Source: Cystobacter fuscus DSM 2262
Lineage (GTDB): Bacteria > Myxococcota > Myxococcia > Myxococcales > Myxococcaceae
Reading direction: 5' to 3'
Length of the DNA stretch: 64,000 nt
Assembly (NCBI RefSeq): GCF_000335475.2
Contig: NZ_ANAH02000013.1
Span: forward strand, 124,001-188,000
The notes beneath the pieces are model-generated. The model made no database searches. It saw only the letters and a program-made list of their open reading frames with translations, and had not been told where the DNA came from. Positions 1-9,020 of the stretch are shown here, one piece after another; position 1 is the first letter of the stretch, and each line of letters starts with the position of its first letter. The translations under genes were made by a program, and so were the position numbers.

Positions 1-603
1 GCTCAACTCCTTCAACACATACAGCCCCACGCCGGAGAACCACAGCCCGGCGCCTAGCAACAGGGTGGCCAGGTACTCGAGGGAGAAGGCCTCCAGGTCC
101 TTCACCTTCAGCACGACGCGCGCCCACGCATGGCTCAGGCCCACGCTCGCCGTCAGCACTCCTGCGCCGATCAACTCCTCGCGCGGCGCGGCTCCGCGCG
201 TCACCCAGAGCACCAGGGCGTAGAGGATCGACGCCGCGCCGAGCCACATCGCCAGCGGACCCCGCCGCGACGAGGGCTCCCGGTCCTCGAGCCACGTGAA
301 GCGCAGACGGTTGAGCACGCCCGCCACGACGAAGAAGACGGCGAAGACCAGCAGCAGCGACCCGTAGATGACGGTGAAGTCAAAGTCCTTGTAGGAGTTC
401 GACCACGTAATGCTGCCCACGATGATGTCTGGGTACGACTGCGAACCCGAACGGGACCAGAGGCGCAGCAGGTTCCGCCAGGATTGGTCGAAGAGGAGCC
501 CGCCCAGCACCAGGCTGACGAGCAGGGATGCCGTCGCCACCCTTCGGGAGCGAGGAAGAAGACCAGTCCTCGCGCTCGCAACCGTTGTATCCGCGTGTAG
601 CAT
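1..603 (-). CDS. Multi-pass membrane protein, C-terminus beyond window edge
   Basis: An open frame runs from ATG at 603 down to base 1 and continues outside the window. Two in-frame stops lie about 50 bases upstream and this is the first start after them, although no clear Shine-Dalgarno is present. The 201 visible residues begin with a basic stretch and then contain four or five hydrophobic helices (for example SLLVSLVLGGLLF, YGSLLLVFAVFFVVAGVL, LGAASILYALVLWV, LATLLLGAGLWFSGVGL) separated by charged loops. I do not recognise the family. The smooth alternation of membrane segments and the absence of stops make a real inner-membrane protein likely. Confidence 0.55.
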   Translation of the reverse strand, partial: MLHADTTVASARTGLLPRSRRVATASLLVSLVLGGLLFDQSWRNLLRLWSRSGSQSYPDIIVGSITWSNSYKDFDFTVIYGSLLLVFAVFFVVAGVLNRLRFTWLEDREPSSRRGPLAMWLGAASILYALVLWVTRGAAPREELIGAGVLTASVGLSHAWARVVLKVKDLEAFSLEYLATLLLGAGLWFSGVGLYVLKELS

Positions 604-811
604 CGCGCGGAAGGGAGCATGAGGAGCCGGGACTTGGCAAGCACCGAAGCTCTATCACGGCCCTACCGAGAGTAGGCTCCACGGCGTCTTCGCTCCAGGC
701 GCGGGATCGCGGCCATTTCTGGTCCCCCAAGCAGGCCAAGCAGGGGCGAGGCGGGCCCCGGAGGCTCGAGCCGCCCCAGCCAAGAGCGCCCGGCCCCTGC
801 CGCGCACCTCT
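604..811. other. Intergenic stretch without recognisable gene
   Basis: No frame here shows convincing coding character; the overlapping ORFs are short and rich in Arg, Pro and Ala, as expected by chance in GC-rich DNA. It separates the membrane-protein gene from the dispersed repeat that starts near 812. A further 60 bases without features follow the repeat before the duplicated TipAS segment. Confidence 0.5.
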
Positions 812-886
812 TGGGAGCGCGGCCAGGGTCGGCGTGTACCCCAAGGGGCCGAGTGGCTTCCTGGCGCACGGCTCGGGCGGCCCCCA
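812..886 (+). repeat. Dispersed intergenic repeat, copy 1 (left part)
   Basis: Shares the blocks gggagcgcggccaggg, cgtgtaccccaaggggc and ctggcgcacggctcgggcgg with copies near 19198 and 22120; the last block also occurs near 28503. Only the left half is present here. Sequence similarity stops at about 886, and the TipAS segment begins about 65 bases later. All copies in the window have the same orientation. Confidence 0.7.
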
Positions 887-1015
887 GGCGCATCAGCCTC
901 GTGGTGTGATTTCCTTCCGTCAGTTCCGAGGCGCGGCGAGCAACTGCCCCCCAGCGTCCCCCGTCGTCAAGTTCCACCGTCGCCAGTTCCAGGGAACCGA
1001 CTACGATGGGCGGCT

Positions 1016-1402
1016 ATGACTCTACTGCTCAGCGCTACTCCCGAATACCTTCAGCAATGCCGCGATGCACAGGCTCGGGAGCAGGCAGCATCGCTGATCG
1101 CCACCAACCAGTGGGCCCATGTAGACAAGGCACAGGCGCACCACGATTTCCAGCGTCTCTACGGTGAACTGGCGCCGCTCATTGGCTACAGCGAGCCGTC
1201 TTCACCCGCGGTCCAGCAACTGATGGCGCGGCACTACGCGATCGCATCCCGTTTCTATCCCGCGTCACGGCAGGCCTACGTCGGCACTGCGCTCTTCTAT
1301 GCGGAGAACGCTGACATGAAGGCGTTCCACGATGCCTACCACCCCCGGCTCGTAGAGTTTTTAGGCGAGGCGATGTTCGTCTACGCGCATAGCGAACTTT
1401 GA
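1016..1402 (+). CDS. Stand-alone TipAS-type (MerR/TipA C-terminal) ligand-binding domain protein
   Basis: The 128-residue product resembles the TipAS antibiotic-recognition domain of MerR-type regulators such as TipA: an all-helical domain ending in a pattern like FHDAYHPRLVEFLGEAMFVY. The DNA-binding half of a TipA regulator is absent, so this is a free ligand-binding domain, possibly a drug-sequestering protein or the remnant of a regulator. The start ATG at 1016 has no strong ribosome site. A second copy of this gene with its upstream region lies at 19347-19605 and carries an internal deletion. Family assignment is from pattern recognition and is fairly confident; function in the cell is unknown. 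Confidence 0.65.
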   Translation: MTLLLSATPEYLQQCRDAQAREQAASLIATNQWAHVDKAQAHHDFQRLYGELAPLIGYSEPSSPAVQQLMARHYAIASRFYPASRQAYVGTALFYAENADMKAFHDAYHPRLVEFLGEAMFVYAHSEL

Positions 1403-1422
1403 AGGCCCACATGGCCGCATGA

Positions 1423-1830
1423 GCGCTGAAGCCCTTCTTCCGGTTCCCCGTGCTGACGCACCTGCTGATGGGCCAGCTGATGCCGTTGAACGAGGCGAGG
1501 GCCCAGCTCGGTCTGTCCCCCTATCGTGGCCGCTCGGCGCACCTCGTCCAGGCCGCGGCCTCGCCCAAGCTCCACATCATCATGGGCCACCGGAGACTCG
1601 CCGGGGGCATTGCGCTGCGCGACAACCAGCTCTTCGTCGGGCCGACGACCGCCAACAGCTCCACGAGCCGCAAGGAAGCGCCGCACGTCGAGCCCGGGAC
1701 CGTGATCGTCAGCACGACGACGACCCATGCGGACAATGGCTTGTTCCGGCGCGTGTTGGAGGCGGTCTCGCCCATGAACGTCCCCGTGCTCGCCACGGCC
1801 GCGGGGGCCCAGGACATCCCCTCCGGCTGG
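1423..1830 (+). pseudogene. Remnant of a macrolide-type (MGT/UGT) glycosyltransferase
   Basis: The frame opened just after a stop at 1420 reads like the middle of a GT1-family glycosyltransferase: N.AR..LGLSPY, followed about 90 residues later by a segment like TVIVSTTTTHADNGLFRRVL and VPVLATAAG, the usual junction between the N- and C-terminal Rossmann domains. There is no plausible start or signal at the 5' side, and the frame degenerates after about 1830, before the C-terminal sugar-nucleotide motif. I read it as a gene fragment truncated at both ends. Confidence 0.5.
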
Positions 1831-1944
1831 TCATCCCCCTCGTTGGAGACCAGACCCTCAACGCGTCGAGCGCGCGGGGCTAGGGGAACGTGGACGTCGA
1901 GAGCATTTCCGCCGCGGCCTAGACTCCTCTCCCCCCATCACTCT

Positions 1945-2007
1945 TCTGGAGCTCGAGGTGTGGACCTGGCTGTCCCGCTCGTGCACGTCGATGCCGATGT
2001 TCTCCAT
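1945..2007 (-). mobile_element. IS110-family transposase N-terminal remnant
   Basis: On the minus strand, an ATG at 2007 with a GGAGG ribosome site two bases upstream opens MENIGIDVHERDSQVHTS, which matches the typical start of IS110/IS1111 (DEDD) transposases, including the first catalytic Asp. Similarity is lost after about 20 residues and the rest of the transposase is missing. A perfect inverted repeat lies directly upstream at 2018-2050. Confidence 0.5.
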
Positions 2008-2017
2008 CGCCTCCCCC

Positions 2018-2050
2018 CACTTCGGCGGTCACGTCCGCGCCGCCGAAGTG
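2018..2050. repeat. Perfect 11-bp inverted repeat upstream of IS110 remnant
   Basis: The arms cacttcggcgg and ccgccgaagtg flank an 11-base loop and are perfectly complementary. The element sits about ten bases upstream of the transposase start on the minus strand, where IS110 elements carry a non-coding end that encodes their guide (bridge) RNA. It could be a relic of that end or an unrelated hairpin. Confidence 0.45.
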
Positions 2051-2115
2051 AGGGCTCGGTGGGCCTCCACGCACATGGCCGGCCAGCCGCTTCATCACCG
2101 CTATACGTCCCGGCT

Positions 2116-2802
2116 CTACTGCTGCCAGACCGTGACGTTGGAGCTGCCGTTGCTGCCGAAGCCCTCGGTCGCCAGGACCTGATAGTTCATGGTCCCGAGG
2201 TTCATGCCCAGGTTGCGCCAGGCGTTGACGTGATTGGCGAAGGTGATGGTGTTGTTGGTGCCAGTGGGGCGCTTGGAGGTCCGCACGCTCCAGTACTGGT
2301 AGAAGGTGCGGGTGCCCTCGATGGAGGGGGCGTTGACCCGCTGGGTCCGGAAGATGTTGTAGGTGCCGCCGTCGGTGTTGACGGTGCCCAGGAACGTGGC
2401 GCCGCTGCCGGGCGGAGTGAAGCTGCCCCAGTTATCGACGACGTAGTACTCGATCAGCGGGTTCGTCGACCAGCCATAGAGCGTCAGATAGCCGTTCGAG
2501 CCGGCGTTGAAGACTCCGGCGTTGTAGCCGACCACCCGGTTGGTCGAGCCCGTGGCCCAGCCCTTCCCAGCCACCATGTTGCCGCTCGAGCCGAGGCTCC
2601 AGGTGATGCTGTAGTTGCCATCGCTGCCCAGGTTCAGGCAGCCCGACCCGGAGTCCTTCCACATCGTATAGAAGTACCCGTTGTGGGTGCCCGTTTGATT
2701 GTTGCACACGCTCTGTGCCTGCGCGCTTCCAGCAGAAGCCAGGGCGAATACAACAGGCAGAGCATATGACAACACAAGCCTCTTCAGTCGCGTGAGCGTC
2801 AT
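2116..2802 (-). CDS. GH11 endo-1,4-beta-xylanase, secreted
   Basis: The 228-residue product has a signal peptide of about 29 residues ending in AQAQ and then a single GH11 jelly-roll domain. Both catalytic glutamates are visible: the nucleophile in [12 protein letters not shown] and the acid/base in [18 protein letters not shown]. It should cut the xylan backbone outside the cell and release xylo-oligosaccharides for the GH43 enzyme and the xylose genes upstream. It is the last gene of the xylose island but is separated from the GH43 gene by a terminator and its own promoter, so it may be expressed independently. No carbohydrate-binding module is attached. Confidence 0.93.
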   Translation of the reverse strand: MTLTRLKRLVLSYALPVVFALASAGSAQAQSVCNNQTGTHNGYFYTMWKDSGSGCLNLGSDGNYSITWSLGSSGNMVAGKGWATGSTNRVVGYNAGVFNAGSNGYLTLYGWSTNPLIEYYVVDNWGSFTPPGSGATFLGTVNTDGGTYNIFRTQRVNAPSIEGTRTFYQYWSVRTSKRPTGTNNTITFANHVNAWRNLGMNLGTMNYQVLATEGFGSNGSSNVTVWQQ

Positions 2803-2877
2803 TTCGGTCTCCCCAGAATGTCTGTTGTTGATTGTTCTCGGCGCCGTCGGTTCGTGACCCTTGAGGGCGCCATCAAT

Positions 2878-2906
2878 TAATTACATGCGCTTCCCCGTGT
2901 GGTCAA
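2878..2906 (-). promoter_or_regulatory. Sigma-70 type promoter for the GH11 xylanase gene
   Basis: Read on the minus strand, TTGACC (2901-2906) and TAATTA (2878-2883) are separated by exactly 17 bases, in an AT-rich patch between the terminator of the GH43 gene and the xylanase start at 2802. No copy of the palindromic operator found at xylF is seen here. Confidence 0.5.
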
Positions 2907-2927
2907 GCCTGTTGATTCTGAAAGCAG

Positions 2928-2953
2928 AACGGGGAGCCAGGTGGCTCCCCGTT
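2928..2953 (-). terminator. Hairpin terminator after the GH43 gene
   Basis: Perfect 12-bp arms (aacggggagcca / tggctccccgtt) around a 2-base loop begin 10 bases after the GH43 stop codon. The T-tract on the minus-strand side is weak (CTGCTTTC), so termination may be partial. Confidence 0.7.
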
Positions 2954-2962
2954 CCCTCGCCG

Positions 2963-4033
2963 TCAGCGCATCGGCTTGATCGTTCGAATCGAACCGTCAG
3001 GATTGTAGTTCAGCTCGTTCACCTTGACGTTCCGCAGGTGCGTCTTACCCGAGAGCTGGGTGTCGTGGTAGAACAGCCACCACTTGCCATCGTGCTCGAC
3101 AATCGAGTGGTGGTTGGTCCAGCCCTGCACCGGCTCCAGGAGCACACCCTGATAGGTGAAGGGTCCGTACGGGTTGTCGGCGACCGCATACACCAGCCGG
3201 TGGGTGTCGCCCGTGGAGTAGCTCAGGTAGTAGCGGCCCTGGTGCTTGTGCATCCAGGAGCCCTCGAAAAAGCGCCGGTCGGAATCGCCGCCGAGCAGTG
3301 GCTTGCCGGCTTCGTCGACGATGGAGAGATCACGTGGAGCCTCGGCGAACGTCAGCATGTCGGCGTTCATGCGCGCGATCTTGGGCATCAGCGCGGGCTT
3401 GTCCGGCTGCTTCAGGTCGGTCACCGAGCCGTTCTGCTCGTAGGTTCCGCTCGCCCAACGCTGCAGTTGGCCGCCCCAGATGCCGCCGAAAATCATGTAG
3501 GACTGCCCGTCGGTATCGGTGAACACCGCCGGGTCGATGCTGAAGCTGCCCTTGAGCGGCTCCGGCTCGGCCTTGAACGGCCCCTCTGCCCGGTCAGAGA
3601 CCGCTACGCCGATGCGGAAGATGTCCTGTTTGTCCTTGGCCGGGAAGTACAGGAAGTACTTGCCGTCCTTGTATGCGGCATCGGGAGCCCAGAGCTGGCG
3701 GCCGGCCCAGGGGATGTCCTCGAGCCGCAACACCACGCCATGGTCGGTGACTTCCGCCCCGACGCGCTCCATCGAGAAGACATGGTAGTCGCGCATGGCG
3801 AAATGGCTGCCGAGGTCATCCTCGGGCACGCCCGCCTCGATGTCATGGGACGGGTAGAGATAGAGGCGGCCGTTGAAGGCGTGGGCCGAGGGATCGGCGG
3901 TGTAGATGCTCGAAATCAGTGGTTGATTCAGGAATTGGGGATCAGCGGGCGTCGCCCGTTGGGCCGTGGCACAACCGCCCGCGGCGGCGCTCAGCAGCCC
4001 TGTCGCCGCAGCGGCACGCAGTTTGGTCAGCAT
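2963..4033 (-). CDS. GH43 family beta-xylosidase/arabinofuranosidase, lipoprotein
   Basis: The 356-residue product starts with a lipoprotein signal (lipobox near LSAAAGGC), so it is probably anchored to a membrane. The GH43 five-bladed propeller follows, with the three expected acidic residues: Asp in IYTADPSAHAF, Asp in FSIDPAVFTDTDG and Glu in RRFFEGSWMHK. The family removes xylose or arabinose from xylan fragments. The gene lies 48 bases after xylA in the same orientation and closes the xyl operon, since a terminator follows. Whether the substrate is xylosyl or arabinosyl cannot be told from sequence alone. Confidence 0.88.
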   Translation of the reverse strand: MLTKLRAAAATGLLSAAAGGCATAQRATPADPQFLNQPLISSIYTADPSAHAFNGRLYLYPSHDIEAGVPEDDLGSHFAMRDYHVFSMERVGAEVTDHGVVLRLEDIPWAGRQLWAPDAAYKDGKYFLYFPAKDKQDIFRIGVAVSDRAEGPFKAEPEPLKGSFSIDPAVFTDTDGQSYMIFGGIWGGQLQRWASGTYEQNGSVTDLKQPDKPALMPKIARMNADMLTFAEAPRDLSIVDEAGKPLLGGDSDRRFFEGSWMHKHQGRYYLSYSTGDTHRLVYAVADNPYGPFTYQGVLLEPVQGWTNHHSIVEHDGKWWLFYHDTQLSGKTHLRNVKVNELNYNPDGSIRTIKPMR

Positions 4034-4081
4034 GTCGTCTCTCTCCTCTGTGACTGATGAGGTTCAGTCGGCTCGGTGCAA

Positions 4082-5398
4082 TCAGATGTAACGGTTGACC
4101 AGGTTTTCCAGCGCCTCCTGCCGTCCGGAAACCGGAGTCACGTCTTCATTACGGCTCAACACGCGCTCGGAGAGCGCTTCCAGTGAGAGGCGACCCTCGA
4201 GCGCGTCTCGCCCGAAAGATGTCCGCCAGCCGGCGTAGCGCTCACGAACGGCCTTGGCGAGCCGGTCATCCTCGATCATGCGCGCTGCGACCAGGAGTGC
4301 CCGGGCGCAGAGGTCCATTGCTCCGACGTGGCCGTGGAACAGGTCGGTCGGATCGATCGACTGGCGCCGTACCTTGGCGTCGAAGTTCAACCCGCCGGTC
4401 GTGAAGCCGCCACCCTGCAGCACCGAGTAGAGCGCGATGGCGGTTTCGGGCAGGTTGTTCGGGAACTGGTCGGTGTCCCAGCCCAGCTGGGGATCCCCCC
4501 GGTTCATGTCCAGACTGCCGAAGATGCCGAGCGCCTGGGCCAGAGCGAGCTCGTGCTCGAAGCTGTGGCCGGACAAGGTCGCATGGTTGGCCTCGATGTT
4601 GACCTTCACCTCCTTCTCCAGTCCGTAGCGCTTCAGAAAGCCGTAGACCGTTGCCACATCGAAGTCGTACTGGTGCTTGGTGGGCTCGCGCGGCTTGGGT
4701 TCGAGAAGGATGGTGCCCGTGAAGCCGATACGGTGCTTGTAGTCCACGACCAGGCTCAAGAAACGCCCGAGCTGGTCGAGCTCCTGCCGCAGATCCGTGT
4801 TGAGCAGCGTTTCGTAGCCCTCGCGCCCACCCCACAGGACGTAGTTCTCGCCGCCCAGTTGCAGGGTTGCATCGATCGCCGCCTTGACCTGCGTGGCGGC
4901 CATGGCGAACACCTCCGGGTCGGGATTGGTGGCGGCCCCCGCCATGTAGCGACGATGGCTGAAGAGGTTCGCCGTGCCCCACAGCAACTTGACACCGGTG
5001 CGTTGCTGGTGTGCGGCGAGGTGTTCCACCATGTGACGGAAGTTGGACAGGCTTTCACGCGGCGTGGCGCCCTCTGGCGCGACATCGCGGTCATGGAAGC
5101 AGTAGTACGGGACGCCGAGCCGACTGAGAAAGTCGAACGCGGCCTCGGCCTTGCGCACCGCGAGCTCCATGGGGCTGCCGCCGGTGAACCAGGGCCGCAA
5201 GAAGGTTTCGCCCCCAAAAGGGTCCAGCCCTGTCCACACGAAGCTGTGCCAGTAACACACGGCGAACCGCAAATGCTCTTCCATGCGCTTGCCAAGCACG
5301 ATGCGGTCCTTGTCGTACCAGCGGAAGGCCAGCGGGTTGTTGCTTTCGGGCCCCTCATAACGGATTGGCTTGATCTCGGCGAAATAGCTGCTGCTCAT
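4082..5398 (-). CDS. xylA: D-xylose isomerase
   Basis: The 438-residue protein has the full xylose isomerase TIM barrel and the usual family length. Visible signatures are the catalytic His-Asp in [26 protein letters not shown], the metal-binding region [18 protein letters not shown] and [20 protein letters not shown]. It converts D-xylose to D-xylulose in the cytoplasm. It lies 31 bases after xylB, which makes the next product, xylulose-5-phosphate. Confidence 0.97.
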   Translation of the reverse strand: MSSSYFAEIKPIRYEGPESNNPLAFRWYDKDRIVLGKRMEEHLRFAVCYWHSFVWTGLDPFGGETFLRPWFTGGSPMELAVRKAEAAFDFLSRLGVPYYCFHDRDVAPEGATPRESLSNFRHMVEHLAAHQQRTGVKLLWGTANLFSHRRYMAGAATNPDPEVFAMAATQVKAAIDATLQLGGENYVLWGGREGYETLLNTDLRQELDQLGRFLSLVVDYKHRIGFTGTILLEPKPREPTKHQYDFDVATVYGFLKRYGLEKEVKVNIEANHATLSGHSFEHELALAQALGIFGSLDMNRGDPQLGWDTDQFPNNLPETAIALYSVLQGGGFTTGGLNFDAKVRRQSIDPTDLFHGHVGAMDLCARALLVAARMIEDDRLAKAVRERYAGWRTSFGRDALEGRLSLEALSERVLSRNEDVTPVSGRQEALENLVNRYI

Positions 5399-5429
5399 CA
5401 GTAGGCCTCCTGCTTTCAGCGGGATGAAA

Positions 5430-6899
5430 TCATCGGGGGTTCAGGCGCTTGAGCGCGGGGTACAGCGCGCGGAAGCGCTCGTGGCGTTGCATCAGGTACT
5501 GCCGATGCTCGGGCGCGCGAGGCCGCCAGCGTTGCGCCACGGGGGGAGGGCGGCACACCGCTGCCTCGTCGCCACCCACGGAGAGCCAGGCCAGACGGGC
5601 TGCACCGAGGGCCGCACCTGCCTCGCTGCCTTCATGGGTCACAAGCTCGAGGTCGAGCACGTCTGCCAGCAGTTGCGCCCAGCGTTCGCTGCGTGCACCG
5701 CCGCCCACCAAGGACAAGCGCTCCACCGCGGTGCCACCCTGCCGCAGGGCGAGCAGGCCATCGCGCAGGCCAAAGCTCACGCCCTCCATCACCGCATACG
5801 CCACCGACGCCGCTGCGTGTTCGTTCAACAGGCCAAACAGCACGCCACTGGCATTCGGGTCGTTGTGAGGCGTGCGCTCGCCGGACAGGTACGGAAGGAA
5901 GAGCGGCGCATGGTGCATCGCGTCGGGGGTGAGTGAATCGATGTGTGCGAGGAATGCCGACACGTCGGCGTGTCCGGTGAGCCTCGCCGCCCAGGTGAGG
6001 CAACTGGCGGCCGACAACATCACGCTCATCTGGTGCCAGCGCCGCGGGAGCGCATGGCAGAATGCGTGGACGGCCGACCGCGGGTTGGGCCGGAATCGGT
6101 CATTGCAGACGAAGAGCACGCCCGAAGTGCCGAGCGACAAGAAGCCCTGGCCCGGCTCCACCGAGCCAATGCCCACCGCGCTCGCCGCGTTGTCTCCGGC
6201 GCCTCCCGCCACCACCGCGGTCCGCGGGATGCCCCAACGACGGGACCATTGCGGAAGGATCCGCCCGCTCGGCTCGCTCCCCTCGACCAGCCTGGGCATC
6301 TGATGCCGGTGCAGGTCGCAGGCCGCGAGGAGCTCATCGGACCAGTCGCGACGGGCAACGTCGAGCCACAGTGTCCCCGCGGCGTCCGACATCTCGCTCA
6401 CCTTTTCGCCTGTCAGTTGTAGGCGCAGCCAGTCCTTTGGCAGCAAGACGGTGGCGATTTGAGCGAATGCCTCGGGTTCATGGCGCCTCAGCCACAGCAA
6501 CTTCGGCGCCGTGAACCCTGGCATTGCCAGGTTGCCCGCGAGCTCGGTGAGGCGCGGCGCTCTGCGCATCAGCTCCTCGCATTCGGCGCCGCTGCGTCCG
6601 TCGTTCCACAGGATGGCCGGCCTCAGCACCCGGTCGTGCGCATCAACCACCACTGCGCCGTGCATCTGGCCCGACAGCCCAATGGCTTCGACAGCGCGCA
6701 GGGCCGCCGGTTGGGCCGCGGCCAGCCCATCCAGGGCGCGGCACGTCGCGTCCCACCATTGCTGGGGGGCCTGCTCCGACCACAGCGGATGCGGTCGCGA
6801 GACAGCGAGAGGCTCGCGAGCGGTGGCCACGATCCGTTGGTCACGGTCCAGCAGCAGCACCTTCACTTCAGAGGTACCGAGGTCTATGCCGATGAACAT
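5430..6899 (-). CDS. xylB: Xylulokinase (FGGY family)
   Basis: The 489-residue protein has the two actin-like FGGY domains. The N-terminus [18 protein letters not shown] holds the phosphate-1 motif, GLSGQMHG is a sugar-kinase signature, WNDGRS carries the substrate-binding Asp, and [11 protein letters not shown] and [11 protein letters not shown] are ATP-side motifs. It phosphorylates D-xylulose with ATP so that it can enter the pentose phosphate pathway. It sits 36 bases after xylG and 31 bases before xylA, consistent with one transcript. Confidence 0.96.
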   Translation of the reverse strand: MFIGIDLGTSEVKVLLLDRDQRIVATAREPLAVSRPHPLWSEQAPQQWWDATCRALDGLAAAQPAALRAVEAIGLSGQMHGAVVVDAHDRVLRPAILWNDGRSGAECEELMRRAPRLTELAGNLAMPGFTAPKLLWLRRHEPEAFAQIATVLLPKDWLRLQLTGEKVSEMSDAAGTLWLDVARRDWSDELLAACDLHRHQMPRLVEGSEPSGRILPQWSRRWGIPRTAVVAGGAGDNAASAVGIGSVEPGQGFLSLGTSGVLFVCNDRFRPNPRSAVHAFCHALPRRWHQMSVMLSAASCLTWAARLTGHADVSAFLAHIDSLTPDAMHHAPLFLPYLSGERTPHNDPNASGVLFGLLNEHAAASVAYAVMEGVSFGLRDGLLALRQGGTAVERLSLVGGGARSERWAQLLADVLDLELVTHEGSEAGAALGAARLAWLSVGGDEAAVCRPPPVAQRWRPRAPEHRQYLMQRHERFRALYPALKRLNPR

Positions 6900-6935
6900 G
6901 CTTTGCCCTCTGCCCGGTCAACGAGCACGGTCGGC

Positions 6936-7757
6936 CTATGCGGGCCCAATGGAGGCCGCGGAGGAAGTGGGCGTCACCTGGGGGAGCGCGGTGGCGTGCT
7001 GCCGCTGCGGCGGGCGACCGAGAATGATCATGCTCAGAACGTCGTCTTGCGTCAGGTCCGCCACACGCTCGGTGCTCACCACCTTGCCGTTCTTCATCAC
7101 GGTCACGCGGTCGCAAACCTCGAAGACGTCCGGCATGTCGTGGCTGATGAGGAAGATGCCGATACCATCGGCTTTCAGGCGACGAATCGTATCCATCACC
7201 ATGCGTGTCTCCGCCGGGCCGAGGGCCGCGCACGGTTCGTCCATGATCAGGATCCGCGCATTGAAGTAGAGCGCTCGCGCGATCGCCACCGTTTGCCGCT
7301 GCCCACCGGACATCGCGCGCACCGGCTTGCGCAGTTCGGTGAAATGGGGATTCAGCCGCTGAATGATTTGTCGCGCCTCGTGCTGCATCCGGGGCGTGTT
7401 CAGGGTCCTCCACGGTGTCATCAGCTCGCGGCCGAGGAAGAGGTTGGCCGCGGCATCGAGGTTGTCGGCGAGCGCCAGGGTCTGGTGGATGGTTTCGATG
7501 CCCGCGGCACGCGCCTCTCGCGGACTCCCGAAACGCATCGGCCGGCCATTGACGAGGATTTCGCCACTGTCCGGGGGGTACACGCCGGACAGCATCTTGA
7601 TGAGCGTCGACTTGCCGGCCCCGTTGTGGCCGAGCAGGCCCACCACCTCTCCCGCGTGGAGGTCGCAATTCACTCCATCGACGGCCATGACGCCGCCGAA
7701 ATGCTTCGTGACCTGGCGAACTTCGACCAGGGGCCGGCGACCATCATGGCCAATCAT
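6936..7757 (-). CDS. xylG: Xylose ABC transporter ATP-binding protein (single domain)
   Basis: The ATG at 7757 was chosen because it overlaps the stop of xylH by 4 bases (ATGA) and is where similarity begins; the longer frame upstream is noise inside xylH. The 273-residue product has one ABC domain: Walker A GHNGAGKST, signature MSGGQRQ, Walker B ILIMDEPCAALG, switch His in FLISHDMPDVFE. Classical XylG/RbsA/MglA proteins carry two fused ABC domains (about 500 residues), so this is the shorter single-domain kind that acts as a homodimer, as in FrcA-type importers. The Q-loop/catalytic region looks intact. Confidence 0.9.
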   Translation of the reverse strand: MIGHDGRRPLVEVRQVTKHFGGVMAVDGVNCDLHAGEVVGLLGHNGAGKSTLIKMLSGVYPPDSGEILVNGRPMRFGSPREARAAGIETIHQTLALADNLDAAANLFLGRELMTPWRTLNTPRMQHEARQIIQRLNPHFTELRKPVRAMSGGQRQTVAIARALYFNARILIMDEPCAALGPAETRMVMDTIRRLKADGIGIFLISHDMPDVFEVCDRVTVMKNGKVVSTERVADLTQDDVLSMIILGRPPQRQHATALPQVTPTSSAASIGPA

Positions 7758-8953
7758 CGAGTGCTCCGTCGGTTGTAGACCACGTCGAACCACACCGCGG
7801 CAATGAGCACCAGGCCGATGAAGATCTGCCGCTTCGCGCTGGAGACATCCATGAGCACCATGCCGTTGTCCAGGCTCTGGATCAGCAGCGCCCCCACCAC
7901 GCAACCCGCGATCGAGCCCACGCCGCCCGCGAGCGAGGTGCCGCCGATCACCGCCGCGGCAATCACGTACAGCTCCGCCATCTGCCCCATCGAATTCGCC
8001 CCCGAATTCAGGCGCGCCGTCGTGATCATCGCCGCCAGTGCGGCGAGCGCGCCCATGAGCATGAAGAGGTAGAGCATCACGCGGAACGTCGGTATACCCG
8101 AGAGCAACGCGGCTTCCGGATTGCCGCCCAGTGCAAACAGGTAGCGTCCGAAACGGGTGCGCTCAGCGATGAAGCTCATCACGAACACGACGGTGATGAA
8201 GATGAGGACCGGCACCGCGATCCCTTTTCCTACCCGGTTCTGCTGTGCATCGAAGCCGACATCGCTGTTCATCACCGCGACGAACGCTCCAATCGCGCCG
8301 CATTGCAACACCACCCGCAGCACGTCGGCCCACAGCGGGGGCTGTTCGGCGCCGTAGAGGGCGCTCGTGCGACGCACGTGCCAGCGATGCCAGACAACGG
8401 CGATGCAGGTGAGCACGCCCAGTGCCGAACTCCAACTCACGCCGATCGAACCGGACAAGCCGCCACCGAGGACCTGATAGTTGGTATGCAGCGGCGCGAT
8501 GGTCTGCCCGTCAGCGACGAGGAAGGCCGCACCGCGATACATCAGGTAGCCGGCCAACGTGACGACGAAGGCAGGCACCTGTCGATAGGCGACCCACCAC
8601 CCCTGAAAGGCCCCGACGGCGACGCCCGCCGCCACGCCGAGCGCGATGCTCAGCAGCCAGCCCCAGTTGGCTTCCGGAGGAAACCACTGCACCTGGCTGT
8701 AAGCGATCAGCATGCCGGTAAAGGCGAGCAGCGAACCCACGGACAGGTCGATCTGCCGGGCTACGATCAGGAACACCATGCCACAGGCCATGATGCCGGT
8801 CACGCATGTTTGAATTGACAGGTTGTAGAGATTGCGCGGCGTGAGGAAGGTGCCTTCGGTCAGAGCCGCCAGGGCGGCCCAGACCATGAGCAGCACCAGG
8901 ACCATTGAACTGAAGCGCGGGTCAAAGCCCGTCTTGCGGAGAAGGATTTGCAT
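7754..8953 (-). CDS. xylH: Xylose ABC transporter permease
   Basis: The 399-residue protein has about ten membrane helices and the typical features of the RbsC/XylH permease family, including ARQIDLSVGSLLAFTG near the N-terminus and GGTSLAGGVGSIAGCVVGAL near the C-terminus. The length is that of XylH rather than the shorter RbsC, because of an insert around residues 185-235. It should form the pore for D-xylose uptake with XylF and XylG. It follows xylF by 67 bases and overlaps xylG by 4 bases. Confidence 0.94.
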   Translation of the reverse strand: MQILLRKTGFDPRFSSMVLVLLMVWAALAALTEGTFLTPRNLYNLSIQTCVTGIMACGMVFLIVARQIDLSVGSLLAFTGMLIAYSQVQWFPPEANWGWLLSIALGVAAGVAVGAFQGWWVAYRQVPAFVVTLAGYLMYRGAAFLVADGQTIAPLHTNYQVLGGGLSGSIGVSWSSALGVLTCIAVVWHRWHVRRTSALYGAEQPPLWADVLRVVLQCGAIGAFVAVMNSDVGFDAQQNRVGKGIAVPVLIFITVVFVMSFIAERTRFGRYLFALGGNPEAALLSGIPTFRVMLYLFMLMGALAALAAMITTARLNSGANSMGQMAELYVIAAAVIGGTSLAGGVGSIAGCVVGALLIQSLDNGMVLMDVSSAKRQIFIGLVLIAAVWFDVVYNRRSTR

Positions 8954-9020
8954 CGCGAGGGCGTGTTCTGGGAGAGACGGCCTCGCGGCGCTCGTCGCCG
9001 CCGCGAGGCCGAGCGGTTTC

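Noticed and set aside
7758-7904. Upstream extension of the xylG reading frame
   Set aside because: The extra 49 codons overlap xylH in another frame and look random, whereas the ATG at 7757 makes the typical ATGA overlap.
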